The notes below the pieces were generated by a model. It was not told the origin of the DNA and did not search any database. It was given only the letters and a program-made list of their open reading frames with translations. From positions 1 to 8,947 of the forward strand of contig CBDUQS010000043.1 of the NCBI GenBank assembly GCA_965369815.1: a stretch of DNA of 8,947 nt. Direction: 5' to 3'. Source of the DNA: DAOWGG01 sp965369815. Its GTDB lineage: Bacteria > Patescibacteriota > Gracilibacteria > UM-FILTER-43-11. The stretch's first letter is position 1; each line of letters starts with the position of its first letter. The position numbers were made by a program, and so were the translations under genes. Positions 1-7,569 of this stretch are shown in pieces.

Positions 1-226
1 GAAAGTAGTATCCAGTGATCCGTCCACATTGTAGCGGGCCAGAGCGAAGTCGTTGGCGGCTCCAGAATTAGTAGTCCCCGCCACCACGATCTTCCCATCA
101 GACTGGATGGCAACGGCATTAATCTGGTCGTTGTTTCCCCCGAAATCCGTGACAAGCTTTCCATCAGTGCTGAAAGTAGTATCCAGTGATCCGTCCACAT
201 TGTAGCGGGCCAGAGCGAAGTCGTTG
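1..226 (-). repeat. Tandem delta-60 coding repeat with 55-bp identical segments
   Basis: Bases 1-55 and 172-226 are identical, a 171-bp (57-codon) period inside the surface-protein gene. They encode the core of the delta-60 motif (NDFALARYNVDGSLDTTF). Identity at DNA level, third codon positions included, points to recent duplication or recombination. The array continues past the left edge, so the copy number cannot be counted. Confidence 0.9.
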
Positions 227-3200
227 TCGCTTCCGTTGTAACTATATCCCCCAATGACAGTCTTTCCATCACTTTGTATAGCAACGGCTTTGGCACTATC
301 CGTACCACCCCCTACCGCTGTGGTTACCGTTCCACTCGCACTATTCCCCGGATCCACAGAATCATTAGCCCCACAAGCAATACCTGCATAAACCGTCCCA
401 ATCACCGGAACATGATTAACCTTAAATGGAGAATTCCCAGCATCCGATGAAGAACATAAGCTAGGAGTATTGTCATCACAAACAAAGCCAATCCAAGCAT
501 AACTTTCAGAAGAAAGACCACTAGAAGAAGTAGTAATAGGAGTAATAGCATCTCCACTGGTGGTCAAAGTACTAACCGCATACTCAGTCCCACTACAGCT
601 TGGAGCCCCTCCCGTAGCATGACCTGTTGCGGTAGATAAAGAATCACAAATAAGTAAGTAGTAACCATCTCCATTCGTATCCGTTGCAGTTCCTGTAAAT
701 GTCACATCATTATCTTCATCGGTTGGTGTTGTTCCATCACTATCATCAGCAGGTGATATATCAAAAGCAGGGGCATTGTTATCTATAGTTAAAGAAGTTG
801 GAACTCCTTCAGCCGAAGCCCCCTCTCCTCCATATCCATCAAAATGGGGAACATCAAAAGTTACGGTATTGCTGGTACAGCTAATGCTGGTACAAGCAGG
901 TGTCGTTCCTGTATTACATTCTTGACCATTTGTTTTAATATCTGCCAGACTATTATAAAAACTAGTCGCATAGTAAAGAGTTATATCCGTACAACTATCC
1001 ACACCCAAGCTAACCGTCGCAGCGCTATCTATACTTGCATCCAAATTGGTTGCATCCAAACTTACATAACCAGTTCCAATATTCACATAGCTGTCATAAT
1101 TCTCATCACCGGCATTCACACTGCCACCCCATGTAACAGAGCCAAGTGTATTGGCCAGCTTCATACCACTGACAGCTTCAATATCACCCTCAGAACTAAA
1201 ATCTGTAGAGCCATTTCCAGTAGTAAAGTTAGTAACTAAAGGAAGACCTGCTAATTGAGCAGAGGTATAAGAACCTGCTTCAGCGCCCCTCTCATCTGGA
1301 GAGTTGTATTTACCAGCCCCCCCTGGAGCGACCGAATCGGCCGTTAAACCAGAAAGCGTTCCACTACTATCGGTAGTATAATTAATCGAAATAATTCCAC
1401 CTCCTCCTCCACCGCCATGGTATCCCCCACTAGTCACAATACTAGCCCCTCCAGCAGCACTGATAGAACCAGTGCCAGCATAAGTATCGGTAGTGATATA
1501 AATACTACCTCCGGAACCTCCCCCTGCAGATAATTTGTTCCCAAAACTATAACCTCCATCACCTCCATCTACCGAAATAGCTCCGTTATTGGTTAGTGTT
1601 CCGGAAAGTGAAAGGATGATATACCCTCCGCCATGACCACCAGATAATGTTACGTTAGAACTACCATTATCGACAAGTGTTCCGCCAGATGAGCCCATTA
1701 ATACAGGGGCTGTCGTGCTGTCATAAGTAGCTCCTTCCGCCTTACTCCCGGAAGTTCCACCTGCTCCACCATGTCCGGCTCCAGACGCATAGGCACCAGA
1801 AAGATCTCCAATGGCTCCCGTTCCATAACCCGCCGTAGTAGTAGTGCAAGCATTGCCTGGATCGGTTGGCCCATATCCATAAATCTCATTCGTTCCTTGA
1901 GTCCCATCACAACCTTTGCTACTTGCACCCAGCACAGCACTTGAACCAATGGTTAAGTTTGCGACATTTGACCAGTTGATATTGCCAATCATACTACTTG
2001 TGCCAGCAAGGGAAAGAGTTGAAATAGCACCGCTTAAGCCGATTATACCCTCCTTTCCAGTATTAATATAAACATCAGTCCAAGTATAAGAACCTGTTGG
2101 AACGATAAAGCTAATATCACCGGTTGTGAGGGCTGAATTAATCCATGCTCCTGTACCCAAGCTGAAGCTGCTACTTGCCGAAAAGCCAAGATCTGAACGA
2201 GTATGAAGAAAAGCATCATCACTAAAAGTTAATGCTCCACTGGAATTTAAATCGAATGAGGTGAAGCTATCATCACAAACAAGTCTTCCACCAAAGGTAA
2301 TGCTGGTCGCCGCTGTAATAGAAGGGGTACTAGCAGTTGCATCACAAAGTTGTCGAGAAGCACCCGTATCAGAAGTCCACGTATCTACATCCCAGTCGGT
2401 ATCATCGTAATCAAAACCATAATAAATATAAATATCATCATCTGTACTATCACCAGATGTCCCCGCATCATTTTGAACAAAAACAGTTCCATCTTGCCCA
2501 CTATCAGCGGTTCCAGTAGCAGTTCCGCCACTTGCATCAAATTTACTAGCACTAAGTGTGTAGCCACTAAGGGAGCTGACATAAAGCGCGATACGACCCC
2601 CTCCACCTCCACCACTTTCATATCCACCATTGGCAATATCTCCATCTCCACCATACGCTTCAAAAACACCTGTACTACCCGCCAGTACATTGGTGGTTAC
2701 ATAAATACTTCCTCCGGAACCTCCACCTGATGTAATATTATTCCAATAATCATTGCCTCCATAGCCTCCATTAGAATCAATGGTTCCATTGTGAGTAAGT
2801 GTTCCTGATACATTAATTTTTATAACCCCTCCACCCGCACCACCGAATACACCACCATTACCACCCGATGAGCCAAAAAGCTCCGGTGTATATGGATTGC
2901 CATATTTTGGTCCTCCAGTTCCACCATCTCCACCCCCTCCATCTCCCCCATAAGCACCCCCACCCCCTCCGTATTGAGATGATGCACTTGTACCCCCTCC
3001 ATAACCACTCGTCTGGTACGTACAAATATTGGTTGTTGTATTCGGGCCATACCCATCATCAGGGCTGGCTAAAGATTCACAACCATCATAAGTTGAACTA
3101 ATAATTCCACCACTATCAATTTCTAAATTACCAAATCTCATTTCAGGAAAATAACCAGTGGTTAGATCTCCGGTTAGGCCAATTGACCCCGTTGTTATAT

Positions 3201-3474
3201 GAACATCCGAAGCGGTACAGTCGTAATAGTCAGAACTACTAGAAAAACCAGTAGTATCAACAATTCGACCAGTACTAACCGTAATCGTTCCATCGGCCGT
3301 ACTGTCGTCATCCCAGGTACTACCATCTATAAAGGGGCAGGTTTTTGAAGCTGCATGTGCCCGATCCACATTCCCATTCTGATTCACCAAAAGCTGATTC
3401 GCAAAAACCGTGGCGAGCGAAAGAAGTAGCGCAACGAGATAAAAAGGCGTGTGATTACTAGTCAATTTTTTCAT
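1..3474 (-). CDS. Secreted glycine-rich surface protein with delta-60 repeats (3' end outside window)
   Basis: An open frame of 1158 codons runs from an ATG at 3474-3472 to the left edge without a stop; the C-terminus lies outside the window. Residues 1-25 look like a signal peptide (MKKL, then hydrophobic FYLVALLLSLATVFA), with possible cleavage near VFA or the later AHA-A. Residues 132-298 and 522-699 are two related glycine-rich domains, each with GGGSGGSIY[VI]TT and ending in a run of six or seven glycines. This is a pattern of secreted bacterial beta-rich or beta-helical proteins. About residues 890-1030 form a Thr/Ser/Asp-rich Ig-like region (NNAPAFDIS, ATDTNGDGY, NHVPVIG). From about residue 1055 there are delta-60 repeats (FALARYNVDGSLDTTF, SDGKIVVAG), thought to form beta-propellers. 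About 17 cysteines are scattered along it. The protein is probably exported and surface-exposed or released; its ligand is unknown. The gene is divergent from the 7TM gene. No Shine-Dalgarno is visible. The frame was translated by hand and shows no frameshift. Confidence 0.9.
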   Translation of the reverse strand, partial: MKKLTSNHTPFYLVALLLSLATVFANQLLVNQNGNVDRAHAASKTCPFIDGSTWDDDSTADGTITVSTGRIVDTTGFSSSSDYYDCTASDVHITTGSIGLTGDLTTGYFPEMRFGNLEIDSGGIISSTYDGCESLASPDDGYGPNTTTNICTYQTSGYGGGTSASSQYGGGGGAYGGDGGGGDGGTGGPKYGNPYTPELFGSSGGNGGVFGGAGGGVIKINVSGTLTHNGTIDSNGGYGGNDYWNNITSGGGSGGSIYVTTNVLAGSTGVFEAYGGDGDIANGGYESGGGGGGRIALYVSSLSGYTLSASKFDASGGTATGTADSGQDGTVFVQNDAGTSGDSTDDDIYIYYGFDYDDTDWDVDTWTSDTGASRQLCDATASTPSITAATSITFGGRLVCDDSFTSFDLNSSGALTFSDDAFLHTRSDLGFSASSSFSLGTGAWINSALTTGDISFIVPTGSYTWTDVYINTGKEGIIGLSGAISTLSLAGTSSMIGNINWSNVANLTIGSSAVLGASSKGCDGTQGTNEIYGYGPTDPGNACTTTTAGYGTGAIGDLSGAYASGAGHGGAGGTSGSKAEGATYDSTTAPVLMGSSGGTLVDNGSSNVTLSGGHGGGYIILSLSGTLTNNGAISVDGGDGGYSFGNKLSAGGGSGGSIYITTDTYAGTGSISAAGGASIVTSGGYHGGGGGGGIISINYTTDSSGTLSGLTADSVAPGGAGKYNSPDERGAEAGSYTSAQLAGLPLVTNFTTGNGSTDFSSEGDIEAVSGMKLANTLGSVTWGGSVNAGDENYDSYVNIGTGYVSLDATNLDASIDSAATVSLGVDSCTDITLYYATSFYNSLADIKTNGQECNTGTTPACTSISCTSNTVTFDVPHFDGYGGEGASAEGVPTSLTIDNNAPAFDISPADDSDGTTPTDEDNDVTFTGTATDTNGDGYYLLICDSLSTATGHATGGAPSCSGTEYAVSTLTTSGDAITPITTSSSGLSSESYAWIGFVCDDNTPSLCSSSDAGNSPFKVNHVPVIGTVYAGIACGANDSVDPGNSASGTVTTAVGGGTDSAKAVAIQSDGKTVIGGYSYNGSDNDFALARYNVDGSLDTTFSTDGKLVTDFGGNNDQINAVAIQSDGKIVVAGTTNSGAANDFALARYNVDGSLDTTF
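1378..3081 (-). repeat. Diverged internal duplication: two glycine-rich domains
   Basis: Copy A is encoded by about 3081-2581 (residues 132-298) and copy B by about 1911-1378 (residues 522-699). Both start at a cysteine followed by a GYGP motif and a second cysteine. Both then carry SGTLT[HN]NG, GGGSGGSIY and a terminal polyglycine block. The GGGSGGSIY motifs are offset by 1203 bp (401 codons). Similarity is clear in protein and weak in DNA, so the duplication is old. The region between the copies (residues about 300-520) has another fold and is not part of the repeat. Confidence 0.75.
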
Positions 3475-3504
3475 GATGAGATTTTTTATTTTTCAATTAT
3501 TCTG

Positions 3505-3513
3505 ATTTTATCA
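3505..3513 (-). promoter_or_regulatory. Extended -10 promoter candidate for the surface-protein gene
   Basis: The minus strand reads TGATAAAAT, an extended -10 (TGn then TAAAAT). Transcription would start near 3498 and give a leader of about 24 nt. At 17 bp the -35 position is poor (TGTACT). The region is AT-rich, so a chance match is possible. Confidence 0.4.
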
Positions 3514-3578
3514 AATATATACTATTGAGTACATAAAGAATTGTTTTTAAATCCCGCCTTTAAGTCGGAGTGGCAATC

Positions 3579-3587
3579 TGCTAAAAT
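3579..3587 (+). promoter_or_regulatory. Extended -10 promoter candidate for the PKD/7TM gene
   Basis: TGCTAAAAT is an extended -10 element with a predicted start near 3594 and a leader of about 20 nt. No good -35 hexamer lies 16-18 bp upstream, which an extended -10 can tolerate. The same nine bases precede the PEBP gene on the other strand. The leader has no strong Shine-Dalgarno. Confidence 0.5.
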
Positions 3588-3613
3588 ACCCATGCTTTTT
3601 TAACGATAGAATC

Positions 3614-5110
3614 ATGCGAAAAATATTAGTCAGTTTCCTCATTGGTCTTTTCTTACTTCCTCAGGTGGCCAGTGCAGCCGTCAGTTTCGATTTAAACAAT
3701 GTGCGAGCGGTCATCAGATCTGAGAGTACAGTTCAGGTAGAAAAAAACATCATTTTTGATGCTTCTCAGTCCTTTTTGCCAGACGAAAAGGCTCAAACTT
3801 CCTATTTGTGGGATTTCGGAGACAATAGTGGAACTCAAACAGGGGTCGAAGTCGTTCATTCTTATACTCAGCCAGGGGATCATTTAGTTACCTTATCGGT
3901 TACACAGAACGGAGAAACTTCTTCAATTGCCCGAAGTGTGGTGGCTTACGAAAAACTACTTTTGCTTTTAACCGATGTAACCGAACGTCGTGCCAGTGTC
4001 GAGAATCTAACGCAAAAGGCTTTCGAAAAAGGCACATTTATTAAAACGATTGAAAGTTTTGACAGTACGACAGCCTTTATGTCGGAAGAAGCTCTTTCTA
4101 AAAAGCTAACCGAGGAAGTCGATATCATTCGTAGCGTTGATGCGATTGCGATCTGGACGACTCGCGGAAGCGGAATCAATGCTTTAACTCGTTTGCTTCG
4201 TGAACGGCCTGAAATGCAAGGTACTCTCTCTGATAAAACCATTTTGGTGGTATCCGACAAAAATTTGAAAACATTGGGGCGCATTATGCAGAGCAATTTC
4301 GATATTATTAAGCCCAAGCAAATTGTTATTATGCGAGAGCATAAGCTTGAAGATTTGATTCGAATGCCAAGTGCTGCTGCTTTTGTAAAAGATTTAGAAA
4401 CAGGGGTGGCTGAGCATCGTATTGTTAATGCAGAAACACGCAATGTGAGTGTTTGGAACTCGATTTCTTATTTGGTGAATTTTATGATCAGTCAAGGGAT
4501 TCCAAGTAATACCATCGTACTTTTGTTAATGCTTCCCGTCATCGCAACCATCATTGCTTTCTTAAAACAGGTGGTTGGGATCACAACATTCGGTCTTTAT
4601 ACCCCCGCGATTATAACGCTCTCATTCTTGGCGCTGGGGCTTAAATTCGGATTGAGTATTTTGATTATCATTTTGGTAACAGGAGCCATTTTACGTAAGG
4701 CGCTTGGCTCAATACGATTACTTCATATTCCACGAATCGCCATTGTATTCACCATTTCAACCCTCATCATCTTATTGATGTTGGCCTTTGGTACTTATCT
4801 TGGTGTGAGTGATTTGGCTTCGATCGCCGTCTTTCCAATGCTGATCATCACCACTCTCGCCGAGAAATTCGTAAGTGCTCAAAGTGGAAAAGGGGTTTAC
4901 GCGGCAGCACTTTTAATGCTTGAAACAACAGTGGTATCCCTCATCTGTTATTGGGTAGTGGAATGGCAATTTTTACAAAACGTAATGCTCAGTTACCCAG
5001 AAGTCATTCTTTTACTAATTTTAGTCAATCTAGGTCTCGGTCGCTGGAGCGGCCTTCGCCTCTTCGAATACATTCGCTTCCGTGAAGTAATGAGACATGC
5101 TGAGGAATAA
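3614..5110 (+). CDS. PKD-domain seven-helix membrane protein (7TM_transglut-type)
   Basis: The 498-residue product starts with a clear signal peptide (hydrophobic core about residues 5-15, cleavage near ASA-A at 20-21). A PKD domain follows at about 27-112, with its signature WDFGD at 66-70 and HSYTQPGDH after it. Residues about 113-290 are a soluble alpha/beta-looking segment I cannot assign. Residues about 296-490 contain seven hydrophobic helices with VGITTFGLYTP near 320-330, IPRIAIVFT and IAVFPMLIITTLAEK. These match the pattern of the 7TM domain usually fused to an inactive transglutaminase (Pfam 7TM_transglut). Seven helices after an exported N-terminus put the basic C-terminus (FEYIRFREVMRHAEE) in the cytoplasm. 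In this family the gene usually sits beside a RimK-like ATP-grasp ligase, as here 90 bp downstream on the same strand, so a functional pair is likely. The odd point is a PKD domain where the inactive transglutaminase is expected. Membrane topology is well supported; the biochemical role is unknown. Confidence 0.85.
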   Translation: MRKILVSFLIGLFLLPQVASAAVSFDLNNVRAVIRSESTVQVEKNIIFDASQSFLPDEKAQTSYLWDFGDNSGTQTGVEVVHSYTQPGDHLVTLSVTQNGETSSIARSVVAYEKLLLLLTDVTERRASVENLTQKAFEKGTFIKTIESFDSTTAFMSEEALSKKLTEEVDIIRSVDAIAIWTTRGSGINALTRLLRERPEMQGTLSDKTILVVSDKNLKTLGRIMQSNFDIIKPKQIVIMREHKLEDLIRMPSAAAFVKDLETGVAEHRIVNAETRNVSVWNSISYLVNFMISQGIPSNTIVLLLMLPVIATIIAFLKQVVGITTFGLYTPAIITLSFLALGLKFGLSILIIILVTGAILRKALGSIRLLHIPRIAIVFTISTLIILLMLAFGTYLGVSDLASIAVFPMLIITTLAEKFVSAQSGKGVYAAALLMLETTVVSLICYWVVEWQFLQNVMLSYPEVILLLILVNLGLGRWSGLRLFEYIRFREVMRHAEE

Positions 5111-5113
5111 AAA

Positions 5114-5189
5114 CGAACTTCGAAAACCGAAAATCGAATTGATTATCGGTTGTTAAAAATTCGAAGTTCGAAGTTTAGTTTTCGATTTT
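5114..5189. repeat. Composite inverted repeat between the 7TM and ligase genes
   Basis: An 11-bp perfect outer stem pairs CGAACTTCGAA (5114-5124) with TTCGAAGTTCG (5160-5170). Inside it AACCGA (5125-5130) pairs with TCGGTT (5146-5151), and AATC/GATT closes a five-base loop. The right arm carries TTCGAAG twice in tandem (5160-5173). A competing pairing exists: AAAATCGAA (5130-5138) with TTCGATTTT (5181-5189). The element fills nearly the whole spacer. It could be a terminator or attenuator, an RNA-processing site, or a REP-like mobile palindrome. T-rich sequence follows, but the stem is not GC-rich, so efficient termination is uncertain. Confidence 0.7.
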
Positions 5190-5200
5190 AAAATTAATAT

Positions 5201-7567
5201 ATGTGGTTTTTCCATAATCCAGGTCTGCTCGGGATCAACGCCCGAAACCTGAAATACATCAAAGCGTATAATCCTAAAAAGGCCATCATGATGGCTGACA
5301 GTAAGATTAAAACCAAAAATTTCCTGTCTGCAAGAGGGATTCCCGTTGCAAAGTTATACAGCTCTATACACAACAAAAAAGAACTGGAAAGTTTTGACTG
5401 GAACAGCCTGCCTAACTCTTTTGTGGTAAAGCCTAACTCTGGTTACGGAGGTGAGGGAATTTTGATCATTACTGGAAGAAAAGGGGGAAATTGGCTCCAA
5501 GGGAGCGGAAAAATAATGACACAAGAAACATTAGATCGGCATATTCTCGATATTCTCGATGGTCGATATTCTTTGGCAAATATATCCGATATCGCCTTTT
5601 TTGAACAACGACTCGAGGCTCCTGAGCCTTTCAATAAAATGTCCTACAAAGGGCTTCCCGATATTCGCGTGGTGACTCATAACCTTATTCCCGTAATGGC
5701 GATGATGAGACTTCCCACCGAGGAATCTCAAGGGAAAGCTAATGTGCATTTGGGTGGCGTTGCGATCGGAATCGACATTGCAAAAGGGGAGATGACTTAT
5801 GTAACCCAATACAATAAAGAAATCGATAGTATCCCAGGCTATGGCCCTGTAAAAGGAGTCAAAATTCCTTATTGGGATGAAATACTCCTCATCACTTCCA
5901 GGGTGCAAGACATCACCAATCTCGGATTCGCTGCGGTCGATATCACACTCGATAAGAGTGGGCCGATGCTTCTCGAAATCAACGCACGTGCGGGCTTGGC
6001 GGTACAAATTGCCAACATGGCTCCATTGCGTCGTCGCTTAGAGCGAATCGAAGGAATCAAAGTAGCATCTCCTGAAAAAGGAGTGCGTATTGCTCAAGAT
6101 ATTTTTGGGCATAAAATTGAAAATAAAGAAGAGAAAAAGGCACCTCAAAAACCTGTGGTCGGAAATCTAGAACGCATTGAGGTGATGGGAAAAAAGGGGA
6201 ACAAAAGAATCATCGCCCAAATCGATCCAAACATCGAAAAATCTATTTTAGATCAAAAAGTAGCAGAAGAAATCAAATTGGATGAAGATGGCTACTGTAA
6301 ATTCAATTTATCTGGGCATCGCTTACAAACGGTTGTGGAAACAAAAGATTTTAGTGAAAAGAAATTTAAAATGATTGTGGGTCAACGCGACTTGCGCAAC
6401 TTTTTAATCGATCCAACCAAGCATATGTCCGTTGAAAAAATGGAATCTGATCAAAGCTCAAGTGTTGCTCATATCGTACGACAATTCAGCACCAAGGAAC
6501 TGGATAATATCGACGAAGAGCTATTCAAAATCGATGGTGAAATTCGGCTACTGGCGTATTTGAAGCCAACCAATCTTCAGGATGAGCACAATAAATTCTT
6601 AGTTGATCCAACCTACAATCCGCAATTTGAATACAAACCACTTAAGTTTAATCCAAAAAATCTATACACTCGTTTAGATCGCATCGAATTCCCCGATTCA
6701 TCAATAGGTGTTTTATGGAGAAAAAAGGCTGATGAGATCAGACGTAAAATTGAACTTTTGGAGGCGCGCGGAACAGATCAATTCACTGAAAAATCCATCC
6801 GGTTATACGGTGCACCCGACGAAAAACTACTCGAGCAGGCAATGGATGAGATAAAAGAAATGCCAGATAAATTCCCAGAAGCCGGTAAGATTTTAACAGT
6901 TAAAGAGGCTAAAAAATTATTTGAACAAGCGATCGAAGAATTTGGATTGAAAGGATGGAGTGTAAAAATTAAAAAAGATATGGTTTCAGATGCGATTGCT
7001 GGAAAGGAAAATTCCGTCATGCTTCGCGAAGGAGCAACTTTCTCGGAAGAGCGCCTAAAAGGAACCATCGCTCATGAAATTGAAACGCACGTGTTTACGG
7101 CAATGAATGGGAGTCGACAGCCTTATAAGCTGTTCCAAAGAGGTTTAGCGGATTACTTAATGACGGAGGAAGGTTTAGCGGTTTATAATCAGGAACAAAC
7201 CGAATCCAGTGCGACACCTAAAAAATACTGGCCTGCTTCATCAGTGGTTGGGATTCACACAGCGATCAATGGATCTTTCGCTGACGTTTATGCCGAAGTG
7301 GTAAGTCTTGGTTTTGGAATCGAAAGGGCTTGGAAGGTCGCACTGAAAGCGAAACGAGGAGTTTCTGACACTTCACAACCAGGGGCATTCACCAAAGATT
7401 TTGTTTATTTTAAGGGGTATCGAATGATATTGGATTTTGTAAAAAATGGAGGAGATCTGAAAGCTCTTTATTATGGAAAAATCAATTTAGAAGATCTCGA
7501 CATCGTCAAAAAAGTAAAAGGGCTCAAATCACCCACCTTTTTACCCGCTCATTTGAGGGGAGAGTAG
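5201..7567 (+). CDS. Fusion: RimK-like ATP-grasp ligase, degenerate retropepsin-like domain, DUF1704/MATCAP-type metallopeptidase
   Basis: The 788-residue product has no signal peptide or membrane helix and is probably cytoplasmic. Residues 1-305 match the alpha-L-glutamate-ligase-like branch of RimK ATP-grasp enzymes: LGINARN near the start, K77 and the glycine-rich loop 81-86, PDIRV (154-157), D247, and metal-binding E259/N261 in EINARAG. Such enzymes form ATP-dependent amide bonds, often adding glutamate. Residues about 325-412 resemble the retropepsin-like 'ATP-dependent zinc protease' family (AQIDPN at 339-344, VGQRDLRNFLIDP at 393-405), but the catalytic DTG reads DPN. Residues about 430-788 match DUF1704, the QEGLA/MATCAP peptidase family: ARGTDQF and YGAPDE, zinc motif H625-E626-xxx-H630, and EEGLA at 656-660 giving the likely third ligand. 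Eukaryotic MATCAP removes C-terminal tyrosine from tubulin. An in-frame TAA lies just upstream, so ATG 5201 is the first available start; no Shine-Dalgarno is seen. Domain calls are firm. The substrate, and whether ligase and peptidase act on the same target, are inference. Confidence 0.9.
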   Translation: MWFFHNPGLLGINARNLKYIKAYNPKKAIMMADSKIKTKNFLSARGIPVAKLYSSIHNKKELESFDWNSLPNSFVVKPNSGYGGEGILIITGRKGGNWLQGSGKIMTQETLDRHILDILDGRYSLANISDIAFFEQRLEAPEPFNKMSYKGLPDIRVVTHNLIPVMAMMRLPTEESQGKANVHLGGVAIGIDIAKGEMTYVTQYNKEIDSIPGYGPVKGVKIPYWDEILLITSRVQDITNLGFAAVDITLDKSGPMLLEINARAGLAVQIANMAPLRRRLERIEGIKVASPEKGVRIAQDIFGHKIENKEEKKAPQKPVVGNLERIEVMGKKGNKRIIAQIDPNIEKSILDQKVAEEIKLDEDGYCKFNLSGHRLQTVVETKDFSEKKFKMIVGQRDLRNFLIDPTKHMSVEKMESDQSSSVAHIVRQFSTKELDNIDEELFKIDGEIRLLAYLKPTNLQDEHNKFLVDPTYNPQFEYKPLKFNPKNLYTRLDRIEFPDSSIGVLWRKKADEIRRKIELLEARGTDQFTEKSIRLYGAPDEKLLEQAMDEIKEMPDKFPEAGKILTVKEAKKLFEQAIEEFGLKGWSVKIKKDMVSDAIAGKENSVMLREGATFSEERLKGTIAHEIETHVFTAMNGSRQPYKLFQRGLADYLMTEEGLAVYNQEQTESSATPKKYWPASSVVGIHTAINGSFADVYAEVVSLGFGIERAWKVALKAKRGVSDTSQPGAFTKDFVYFKGYRMILDFVKNGGDLKALYYGKINLEDLDIVKKVKGLKSPTFLPAHLRGE

Positions 7568-7569
7568 AT

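Noticed and set aside
1..226. CRISPR-like repeat pair (55-bp identical units)
   Set aside because: Only two units are visible, they are in frame inside a coding sequence with a 171-bp period, and they encode delta-60 motifs.
844..1239. Plus-strand open frame of 131 codons, and similar ones at 2337-2519, 2350-2730 and 2868-3101
   Set aside because: They lie antisense to the continuous glycine-rich surface gene, have odd compositions (Ile/Thr/Ser- or His/Pro-rich) and show no family motif. They are shadows of biased codons.
1698..3059. Minus-strand open frames at 1698-1949, 2385-2690 and 2820-3059
   Set aside because: They are in another frame of the same strand as the surface gene. The real frame is open from 3474 to the window edge with a signal peptide and recognisable repeats.
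3475..3613. Small RNA, tRNA or riboswitch in the divergent spacer
   Set aside because: No stable conserved fold is visible. A weak CCG/CGG pairing around 3555-3568 is too short to support a call.
3946..4443. Minus-strand open frame of 165 codons
   Set aside because: It is antisense to the PKD-7TM gene and Ser/Arg-rich, with no motif or promoter. The same applies to the minus-strand frames at 5531-6007 and 6778-7068 inside the ligase fusion.
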